A stretch of 64,000 nucleotides of DNA, from NCBI RefSeq assembly GCF_900626145.1, contig NZ_LR130816.1:694155-758154 (forward strand), in the 5' to 3' direction. The notes beneath the pieces were generated by a model, which was given only the letters and a program-made list of their open reading frames with translations, ran no database searches and was not told the origin of the DNA. Both the position numbers and the translations under genes were made by a program. How positions within the stretch are numbered: the stretch's first letter is position 1; each line of letters starts with the position of its first letter. This DNA comes from Intestinimonas timonensis (GTDB lineage Bacteria > Bacillota > Clostridia > Oscillospirales > Oscillospiraceae). Positions 7,494-13,937 of this stretch are shown piece after piece.

Positions 7494-8513
7494 TCAAGCC
7501 CCCGGGCGGCATATCGGACAAGGTTCTAAACCCAAACTATATGCATCTAAAATATCATAAATATAATAATAATCACCAGCTTCCTCAAGTTCAGGGCAAC
7601 CGTAGGAGTGATATACACCCGTAGGGCCCGCAGAAATTACAGCAGAATTTGCCCAGAATTGGCTCTCAGCTTCGAGTTCTTGAACTTTATTTTCAAGAAA
7701 ACTGACCCTGCCGCTCAAATAAGTCTCTTGGCGGGATTTCTCCGTAAGCTCCTCTTCCAGCCGCTCTGTGGTTCCGGCCTGGTGGACGCAGCAGAGCAGG
7801 AGCACGACACATGCGCAGGCGAGCCCACCACACAATAATTTTAGACCAGTAGGGGAACGGCTGGATGACTTGGAGTCCAGGATCTCCGGTTGCTGCTGGG
7901 CGGTCTGCTCCGCTTCACATTCATTACGCAGCTGCGCAAGGAGATCAACGCTGCTGGTCTCTAACGCCATACCCGGCTGCCCGATGGCAGCCGGTGCGTT
8001 GACACGAGAGGGAAACGGAGAGAAAAGTAGACGCCGCTTCTTATAATAAATTCTGTTCGGGAAGAAGTGTATAATACCCCATAAAATAGATAAAAGGTTG
8101 TCCATTAAAAACTTGCCAACAATGCTGTTCGAGGACAAACTACCCCCGGCCAGCGTAGCCAACAACTGATCGTAATGACCTACTAGAGCAAGCCCAGCGG
8201 CACCGAGGACCACCTGGAGTACGTTCCACAGCAGCAATATAATCACGCCGAACCATTTCCGTTTCAGCAAACCGACAAAAAAGATAGTCGGGATCAATAC
8301 GTTGACCGCGCAAGCGATGATATCCCACAGGTAGGTCCAACCTCCTCCGGCGGCTTGTATGGCGGCATTGATATCGGCGGAAGTAGTGGCAAACGTATAC
8401 ACTGTGGAAGTCAGCGCGAGTAATATCCGAATTGGGGTAATAACAAGCAAAAATTTGTGCCACTTTAAGGGAGTTTCTTCCCAGCGGGTATAAAGGCTGT
8501 GCTCTCTTTTCAT
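7494..8513 (-). CDS. Polytopic membrane protein with C-terminal Cys/His motif, SOS-type promoter
   Basis: A 339-residue protein of no family I recognise. The N-terminal half has about four membrane segments (KFLLVITPIRILLAL, YLWDIIACAVNVLIPTIFFV, WFGVIILLLWNVLQVVLGAA and one near LLSILWGIIHFF). A further segment (LLCGGLACACVVLLLCC) is followed by a coiled coil (TERLEEELTEKSRQETYLSG). The end, GVYHSYGCPELE...LEPCPICRPG, resembles small metal-binding motifs with spaced Cys and His. The ATG at 8513 follows GCGAGGA. It lies downstream of a promoter overlapping a LexA-type box, so it may be DNA-damage induced. Base composition is more AT-rich than the neighbours, consistent with transfer. Confidence 0.7.
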   Translation of the reverse strand: MKREHSLYTRWEETPLKWHKFLLVITPIRILLALTSTVYTFATTSADINAAIQAAGGGWTYLWDIIACAVNVLIPTIFFVGLLKRKWFGVIILLLWNVLQVVLGAAGLALVGHYDQLLATLAGGSLSSNSIVGKFLMDNLLSILWGIIHFFPNRIYYKKRRLLFSPFPSRVNAPAAIGQPGMALETSSVDLLAQLRNECEAEQTAQQQPEILDSKSSSRSPTGLKLLCGGLACACVVLLLCCVHQAGTTERLEEELTEKSRQETYLSGRVSFLENKVQELEAESQFWANSAVISAGPTGVYHSYGCPELEEAGDYYYIYDILDAYSLGLEPCPICRPGA

Positions 8514-8591
8514 ATTCCTCGCCTCTTCTAGTTCTTCATACACAAGAGTTTGACAGTCCAACAAAAGGACCTTTTCCGAAAAATTTATCCA

Positions 8592-8624
8592 TTGACATTA
8601 TCGAACATATGTTCTATTATGCAA
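8592..8624. promoter_or_regulatory. Divergent SOS promoter with central LexA (DinR) box
   Basis: CGAACATATGTTCT at 8602-8615 matches the Gram-positive LexA consensus CGAAC-N4-GTTCG at all but the last base. It lies within two overlapping promoters. Plus strand: TTGACA (8592-8597), 17-base spacer, TATTAT (8615-8620). Minus strand: TTGCAT (8619-8624), 16-base spacer, GATAAT (8597-8602). Bound LexA would block both. The plus promoter serves a 29-residue peptide, the minus promoter the membrane protein. Confidence 0.8.
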
Positions 8625-8661
8625 CCAAGGAATTTCGCCCCATGCGGGGAAAGGATTGCGT

Positions 8662-8751
8662 ATGGTCGAGTGTATTGTGAAGCTGCTGAGTAGGTTGAAT
8701 GAGCGCGAACTGAGGATTGTATATCGCTTCATACTGGGACTCCTCAAATGA
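8662..8751 (+). CDS. 29-residue SOS-controlled peptide
   Basis: The ATG at 8662 follows GGAAAGGA, and the frame encodes 29 residues before TGA. The core, LSRLNERELRIVYRFILGLL, is an amphipathic helix-turn-helix. It resembles the C-terminus of the adjacent convergent repressor (LSRMNDDDWSAMEHFAELLL) in spacing of hydrophobic residues and in the LSR-x-N turn. It has a strong SOS-type promoter and its own terminator. A plausible role is interference with repressor oligomerisation after DNA damage (inference). Too short for confident homology by eye. Confidence 0.65.
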   Translation: MVECIVKLLSRLNERELRIVYRFILGLLK

Positions 8752-8756
8752 GGATG

Positions 8757-8793
8757 AAGAGGACTGAGTCGGGAAGGCTCAGTCCTCTTTTTT
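8757..8793. terminator. Bidirectional terminator between peptide and repressor genes
   Basis: A 12-bp stem (AAGAGGACTGAG with its complement, 9-base loop) is followed by Ts on the plus strand and by A/T on the other. It overlaps the last codons of the convergent repressor gene, so it ends the peptide transcript and possibly the repressor transcript. Confidence 0.75.
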
Positions 8794-9162
8794 ATCCCCT
8801 CGCTCCTCCAGAAGCAGTTCCGCAAAGTGCTCCATGGCGGACCAGTCATCGTCATTCATGCGGGAGAGTACAGAGATCATACGCCGTTTGATGCCGTCTG
8901 ACTTACCGTTCAGCGCCTCGCCGACGAACTCTGCAATTCGCTCATCGCGCGTTACCTCATTAAACATCTGACCCTCACCTGTACGAAGCCAGGTCTCATT
9001 CACATTAAATGTGCGGGAGATAAGAGTGATAACCGAATCCAGTGGAACTCGCGCCCCGGTCTCGTAGGAAGCGATGCTGTTCCGGCTCGCCCCAATTCTG
9101 GCCGCAAACTCTTGCTGCGTCATACTTAGGGATTTCCGCAAGTCACGAATTCTATCTCTCAC
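8779..9162 (-). CDS. XRE-family phage-type repressor
   Basis: A 127-residue protein with an N-terminal HTH (residues 1-60: RDLRKSLSMTQQEFAARIGA, SRNSIASYETGARVP) and a short C-terminal helical domain ending LSRMNDDDWSAMEHFAELLL. It lacks a peptidase domain, so LexA-style self-cleavage is unlikely. The start is GTG at 9162 with AAGGAGG 9 bases upstream. It is divergent from a small gene and the excisionase-like gene across an operator region with three CTCGAAGA repeats, the layout of a lysogeny switch. It probably represses the rightward promoter and autoregulates (inference). Confidence 0.85.
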   Translation of the reverse strand: MRDRIRDLRKSLSMTQQEFAARIGASRNSIASYETGARVPLDSVITLISRTFNVNETWLRTGEGQMFNEVTRDERIAEFVGEALNGKSDGIKRRMISVLSRMNDDDWSAMEHFAELLLEERGDKKED

Positions 9163-9191
9163 TATGTGCCACCTCCTTCTTAATCAACGTC

Positions 9192-9220
9192 ATTATATCC
9201 TACCTAGCGGCACTCGTCAA
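9192..9220 (-). promoter_or_regulatory. Promoter of the repressor gene
   Basis: On the minus strand TTGACG, a 17-base spacer and TATAAT give a near-consensus sigma-A promoter 30 bases upstream of the GTG start. Confidence 0.75.
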
Positions 9221-9230
9221 GAGAAAAATG

Positions 9231-9291
9231 TCTCGAAGAATCAAAAAACGCTTTACAATAGTCTCGAAGAGCCATATAATTGACTCGAAGA
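9231..9291 (+). promoter_or_regulatory. Rightward promoter with three operator-like repeats
   Basis: TTTACA (9252-9257), a 17-base spacer and TATAAT (9275-9280) form a strong rightward promoter. CTCGAAGA repeats occur at 9231-9240, 9262-9270 and 9283-9291, about three and two helical turns apart, one inside the spacer and one just after the -10. They are probable binding sites of the adjacent repressor. Confidence 0.7.
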
Positions 9292-9325
9292 AACCGGCCA
9301 GCGATTCTACGAGGAGGTGACACAC

Positions 9326-9469
9326 ATGTACGCCGCCAACACCGATACGCGAGAGCAGGACCTGGAAAAGGCAAAACTCCTGATCCAGCAACTCTCTGAG
9401 CCAGAGCTCACCAGGCTGATGGACTTCCTGGAAGGACTTGTATTCCGGGCTTCCGCGAAAACCACCTGA
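9326..9469 (+). CDS. Small helical protein, first gene of the rightward operon
   Basis: A 47-residue protein with GAGGAGG upstream of the ATG. Its centre, LIQQLSEPELTRLMDFLEGL, has the same two-helix pattern as the SOS peptide and the repressor C-terminus. It lies directly behind the repressed rightward promoter, the position where phages often keep cro or a small regulator, but it has no DNA-binding helix. It could bind the repressor or the peptide (inference); function unknown. Confidence 0.65.
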   Translation: MYAANTDTREQDLEKAKLLIQQLSEPELTRLMDFLEGLVFRASAKTT

Positions 9470-9535
9470 CGCATTATTGACAGATGACAGGCGGACGGAA
9501 AGGAGGCGGTGCCCTTGGACTGAGCTGCACTGAGC

Positions 9536-9566
9536 CGTGATGAGTGACAAACCGACAAACCGACAA
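9536..9566 (+). promoter_or_regulatory. 31-bp leader repeat upstream of the excisionase-like gene
   Basis: This carries the same 31 bases, with one mismatch, as the leader of the integrase gene (5915-5945, other strand), including iterated ACCGACAA units. It runs straight into the AAGGAGG of the downstream gene. Confidence 0.6.
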
Positions 9567-9579
9567 GGAGGTGGCAATC

Positions 9580-9807
9580 GTGTCCCGCTATTACACCCCG
9601 CGCACCCTCTCGCAAACCTGGGATTGTAGCCCAGACGTGGTGTATGACCTGCTCCGCACCGGAAAGCTGAAGGGCTTCCGAGTTGGACGCCACTGGCGCG
9701 TCAGCGACGAGGCCAGGCTGGAATACGAACAGAGGAAGTCTGATACACGACCACGACCAAGCAAAACGCCGACCTGGTGCAGGCGTTGGCCGTCACATCG
9801 GGCCTGA
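9580..9807 (+). CDS. Excisionase-like DNA-binding protein with frameshifted tail
   Basis: The first 52 residues (RYYTPRTLSQTWDCSPDVVY, LLRTGKLKGFRVGRHWRVS, EARLEYEQRK) are a winged MerR-type helix of the excisionase family. A GTG start at 9580 is set by AAGGAGG just upstream. After residue 52 the reading frame enters foreign sequence that, in another frame, encodes the C-terminal part of an intein, so the last 22 residues are an accidental tail produced by a deletion junction near 9741. Excisionases usually steer the integrase to excision, and this gene shares the integrase leader repeat. The DNA-binding core looks intact and may still work. Confidence 0.75.
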   Translation: MSRYYTPRTLSQTWDCSPDVVYDLLRTGKLKGFRVGRHWRVSDEARLEYEQRKSDTRPRPSKTPTWCRRWPSHRA

Positions 9808-10620
9808 GCGCCACCTTGGTCGAGAAGCCCCGGGATAACGAACGCTGGAGTACGGCGTACGCCGTCAACATTTGGCTCAATCCGGGGAGGGTTTCCCGAA
9901 TCACGGGACGGCAGACCGAAACCACCGGGTTTTCCGGGGTTGTGTACTGCGCCGAGACCCCCACCGGGTACTTCATGGTCCGACGCGGGGGCAAGGTGTG
10001 GATCACGGGCAATTCCGGTAGGCGCGTTCAATTGCAAAACCTGGCCAAGAACAAAATGCCGGACCTGACCGCCTGCCGGGCGCTGGTACGCTCCGGGGAC
10101 CTGGAGGGAGTGAAGCTCCTCTATGGGGACGTGGCCTCCACGCTGTCGGAGCTGGTCCGCACCGCCCTCATCCCAGAGCCAGGGCACACCTTCATCGTCT
10201 GCGACTACTCCGCCATCGAGGCCCGGGTACTGGCCTGGATCGCCGGGGAGGAGTGGGCTCTGGAGGAGTTCCGGGGGAAGGGCCAGATCTACGAGGCCAC
10301 CGGGGCCATGATGTTCCACGTCCCCAAGGAGACCATCGCCAAGGGCGGGTGCAACCACCACCGGCGGCAGGCGGCCAAGACCGCCGTGCTGGCCTGCGTC
10401 GCGGAAGGGCAGCTCGTTCTGACAGACCGGGGGCCAGTCCCCATCGAGCGGGTGACCACAAACGACATGGTGTGGGACGGCGATTCCTGGGTCCGGCATG
10501 AGGGCCTCATCAGGAGAGGCCGGAAACAGGTCATCCGCGTAAACGGCGTGGAGATCACCACGGATCACAAAATACTTACCGAGAAAGGAATGGTCGCCTG
10601 TGGCAAGGCTGGTGGACTTA
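9744..10620 (+). pseudogene. Fragment of phage family-A DNA polymerase between two partial inteins
   Basis: In one frame three pieces follow each other. 9744-10013 is an intein C-terminal part (homing-endonuclease tail LVQALAVTSGLSATLVEK, then splicing blocks GVVYCAETPTGYFMVRRGGK and VWITGN). 10014-10394 is a 127-residue polymerase extein beginning SGRRVQLQNL, with motif A FIVCDYSAIEARVLAWIAGE and part of motif B, RRQAAKTAVLA. From 10395 comes an intein N-terminus (CVAEGQLVLTDRGPVPIERV with block B ITTDHKILTE). The polymerase N-terminus, palm C-terminus and both missing intein halves are deleted. There is no start codon or ribosome-binding site. It is a dead relic of a phage polA with two inteins. 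Confidence 0.85.
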
Positions 10621-10621
10621 A

Positions 10622-13195
10622 CTGGGCGCACATTCGGTTAAGGGCTTTGAGACGCTCCTGCACGAGTGGCGCGCAAAGATCGACTCTGGTGTGCGGCTGG
10701 ACAAGACCGACATCGTCATGGCGGAAAAGCTGTACGTGGAGGCGGCCAACAACAAGGATACCGCCACGGCCATGCAGCTCCTCTCCGAGATCGCCATGGC
10801 GGGTACCCAATCCGGCCAGATCGTGCAGGCCATGACCATGCTCAAGAACATGACACCGTCCGGGCAGCTCTACTACCTGCAAAAAACGGTGGATCGTTTC
10901 AACACGGAGCACAAAGACCTGCGCCTTCTGGGGAAGGAAATCACCATTGACCCCGCACTGGCGAGAAAGCTGCTGGAGGCCAAGACCCAGGAGGAGATCG
11001 ACGCGGCGATGGGTGAGCTCATCCAGAACATCGCAGACCAGCTCCCCGTGACGCTGCTCGACCGCTGGAACGCCTGGCGGTACCTGTCCATGCTGGGCAA
11101 CCCCAGAACGCACGTCCGAAATTTCATGGGAAACGCTGTCTTTGTTCCCGTCCGGCTGGCCAAGGACGTGCTGGCGACCATAACGGAGAGCCAGCTCCAG
11201 CGCGCCGGTATCATCTCCCAGGAGGAGCGGACCAAGGCGTTCAGCACGAAGGAGACCCGGGACTTCGCCAAGGCGGATGCAGTCGAAATGGAACGAATCC
11301 TGCGTGGCGGCGGAAAGCAGAACATCGCCGACCAGATCCGGGACGCACGGAAGATCTTCGGCGACACACCCATCGAGTGGCTGAGCCGGAAAAACTCTGA
11401 GCTGCTGGAGCGGGAGGACTGGTTCTTCCTGCGCGGTGCCTACGAGCACGCGCTGGCCGGATTCCTGGCCGCGCGGAAGGCGGACGTCAGTACCCTCAGC
11501 GGCGCTGACGCCACCCGAGAGGGCCGGGCCCTCCTGAACGAGGCTCGGGCCTACGCTGTGCGCGAGGCGCAGAAGGCCACCTACCGCGACGCCAGCAAAT
11601 TGGCTTCCAACCTGAACCACCTCAAGCGGACGGGCGGCCCTGCCGCGCAAATCTTCCTGGACGGCATGGTCCCCTTCACCAAGACCCCCATCAACATCAT
11701 CAAGCGCGGCGTTGAGTACAGCCCCGTGGGCCTGATCGTGAATATTATCCGGGACCTGAAGCGGGTCCGAAAGGGTGAGATCACTGCCACGGAAGCTGTG
11801 GACAACATCTGTGCGGGCCTTACCGGGACCGGTGTTTCCGCTATGGGGTGGTTCCTGGCCAGCAGTGGGTGGCTGGTCGGCGGCCTCGGAGATGAACCCG
11901 AAGACGAGTTCCAGGAGCTCCAGGGGGAACAGTCGTACTCCCTGCGGATCGGAGACGTGAGCTACACCATTGACTGGACCGCCCCCGTCGCGCTGCCCCT
12001 ATTCGTGGGCGTGGAGGCATATCGGGCCAGGGCCAGTGAGTTCAGCGCCGGTGACCTGCCGGACGCCATCGCCACACTACTGGAGCCGGTTCTGTCCCTC
12101 TCCATGCTGGACGGCCTTAATAAGACTCTGGCATCGGTCCGCTACGACAGTGCGGACCAGGCTCTCGCGAACATCCTTAAAACGGTGGGCGGCAGCTACC
12201 TGACGCAGGGCGTTCCCACGCTCTTCGGGCAGGTCGCGCGCACCATGGACGACAGCCGCCGGACCAGCTTCACCCCCACAGGGATGGGCAGCCTGCAAAG
12301 CTGGGCATCCCGGACCTACCAGACCTCTGTTCTCGGTAAGATCCCGGTTGCCTCTGAGCAGCGTATGCTCTACATCGACGCATGGGGGCGGAGCGACACG
12401 GAGCCCAACATCGCGTTGCGGGCGCTGGAGAACTTCCTGTCCCCCGGGTACGCGAACACGATCCAGACCACCAGCGTGGATCGTGAGCTCATCCGGCTGG
12501 CAGAGGAAACGAAGGACACCGGTGTGTTCCCGAAGCGGGCCGCGAAATACTTCACGGTTGGCGGAGAGCAATACGCTATGACGCAGGATGAGTACGAGGA
12601 CCACCTCATCGAGCGCGGGCAAATGTCCTACCAGCTGGTGTCCGACCTTACGAGCACCCCGGACTACGCCAGGCTGCCGGATACTGCAAAGGTGCAGGCC
12701 GTGCAGGCGGCGTACACCTACGCATCTGAGCTGGCCAAGTACCACACCAATTCCGGTTACGACGCCGACTCCCGGGTGCTTCGGCTGAGAGCCGCTGAGG
12801 ATGAGCTGAACCTCGACCCCAGCGACTACTTTATCGCCAAGGCGCTCTCCAAGCAGAGCGGGGGGTCGCTCCGGGAAGCTGCCCTGGGCGCTGGCTTCGA
12901 CCCGGCCACGACCGCATCCGTCATCGCCGCAGACTTTAGCGCGCAGGGTTCCTTCACAGACCCGTACACGCCGGGATATGAGTATGTCCTGAGCAGCGCG
13001 CAGAAGGAGCGGTATGAGTCCATGTTCCGTGAGAAGTTTGTTACCGCCTACACCGACTACGGGCTGGAGGGACTGACTGGAACGGAACTTTCCGACGAGG
13101 TATCCGATCTGGTGTCGGAGGTTAACGCCGAGGTAAAGCGCGAGATGTCTGACTGGCTCTACGGGCAGGGCATCAGCCCGACCCAGAAGAAATGA
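10622..13195 (+). pseudogene. C-terminal fragment of a large polyvalent phage/plasmid protein
   Basis: An open frame of 857 residues joined out of frame to the preceding intein fragment at about 10,620. It starts inside a domain (VKGFETLLHEWRAKIDSGVR) and includes RWNAWRYLSMLGNPRTHVRN, a signature of large polyvalent proteins that phages and conjugative elements deliver or use early in infection. Hydrophobic stretches near residues 330-420 suggest membrane association. GTG at 10691 is the first possible start but lacks a good ribosome-binding site. The N-terminal enzymatic domains usual in this family (helicase, methylase and others) are missing. Probably not expressed as a functional protein. 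Confidence 0.75.
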
Positions 13196-13199
13196 GAAT

Positions 13200-13234
13200 G
13201 GCCGCTGCGGATAAACACCGCAGCGGCCTTTTTT
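13200..13234 (+). terminator. Intrinsic terminator after the polyvalent-protein fragment
   Basis: GGCCGCTGCGG and its exact complement with a 7-base loop are followed by six Ts. It starts 5 bases after the stop codon. Confidence 0.85.
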
Positions 13235-13247
13235 ATTGCCTGAAAAG

Positions 13248-13267
13248 TGTGCAACAGGTTGCAACAG
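13248..13267. repeat. Right arm-type integrase-binding motif
   Basis: TGTGCAACAGGTTGCAACAG repeats the TGCAACA pair found at the left end (4719-4740), sharing 12 identical bases. A hairpin with T6 follows at about 13353-13380. Confidence 0.5.
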
Positions 13268-13398
13268 CACAGGGCATAAGCCCTCTTTTATGGCCACTTT
13301 TCAGCCCTAATAGGCCGAAAAGCACACCGGGTCAAAAATCCTCCTATCCGCCGTGCCGCAGTCGATTGCGGCGTTTTTTATCCTACTGCCTCCCAACT

Positions 13399-13416
13399 AT
13401 TCACACTTTGTTTACG
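13399..13416. repeat. Right attachment-site core (attR candidate)
   Basis: Exact copy of the 18-bp sequence at 4637-4654. It ends 9 bases before the -35 box of the next host gene. Confidence 0.7.
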
Positions 13417-13425
13417 TTTGCTTTC

Positions 13426-13454
13426 TTGACGAGTACACATCCTACGGCTATGAT
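13426..13454 (+). promoter_or_regulatory. Sigma-A promoter of the zinc-ribbon membrane gene
   Basis: TTGACG, a 17-base spacer and TATGAT lie about 54 bases before the start codon and immediately outside attR. Confidence 0.75.
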
Positions 13455-13507
13455 AAATACATGAAAATCAAGGCGTATCAGCACCTGAACGGAAGGAGGC
13501 AACGGCC

Positions 13508-13897
13508 ATGAACTTCATACAACGGCTCCTTTATGGCCGGTATGGCTGGGATCAGCTCAACTTCTGCCTCACCGGAGTTGCACTGGTCCTCTATCTTTTG
13601 GACCTGTTCCTGGACGCTTCCCCCCTCTATTTCCTCTATCTCCTGTGCATCCTAGTGGTGCTCTTCCGGGTCCTCTCCCGGAACTACGCCCGGCGCCGGG
13701 CAGAGAACGCCAAGTTTCTCACCGTGGCGGGACCGGTCATCCGCTGGTTCAAACTCCAGCGCACCATCCACCGGGATAAGGAGCACCGCTATTTCAAGTG
13801 TCCCAACTGCGGTCAGCAGCTCCGGGTCCCCCGGGGTAAAGGCAAGATCTCCATTACCTGCCGCAACTGCGGCGTATCCTTTGACGAAAAGACATAA
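13508..13897 (+). CDS. Small membrane protein with C-terminal zinc ribbon
   Basis: A 129-residue protein with two membrane segments (LNFCLTGVALVLYLLDLFL and LYFLYLLCILVVLFRVL), a basic linker, and a zinc ribbon CPNCGQQLRVPRGKGKIS...CRNCG. An AAGGAGG site precedes the ATG. Such proteins are common but uncharacterised in clostridia. It is the first host gene right of the integrated element and stands alone between a promoter and a bidirectional terminator. Confidence 0.8.
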   Translation: MNFIQRLLYGRYGWDQLNFCLTGVALVLYLLDLFLDASPLYFLYLLCILVVLFRVLSRNYARRRAENAKFLTVAGPVIRWFKLQRTIHRDKEHRYFKCPNCGQQLRVPRGKGKISITCRNCGVSFDEKT

Positions 13898-13930
13898 AAA
13901 AGGCCTGCACCTTTCGGTGCAGGCCTTTTT
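13896..13930. terminator. Bidirectional terminator
   Basis: AAAAAGGCCTGCACC pairs with GGTGCAGGCCTTTTT around a short loop; it serves the zinc-ribbon gene and the convergent gamma-glutamyltransferase-like gene. Confidence 0.85.
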
Positions 13931-13937
13931 ATGCTTT

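Larger units (their letters stand above)
4637..13416. mobile_element. Decayed integrative element, phage-derived, about 8.8 kb
   Basis: The segment is bounded by an exact 18-bp direct repeat (4637-4654 and 13399-13416) and has a tyrosine integrase at its left end. Tandem TGCAACA motifs lie just inside both ends. Inside are a repressor with divergent operator region, an excisionase-like gene, DNA polymerase and intein fragments and a large polyvalent protein fragment. No capsid, terminase, relaxase or conjugation gene is present, so it is a remnant or a satellite that relies on a helper. The membrane-protein gene is more AT-rich than the surroundings. Confidence 0.75.
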
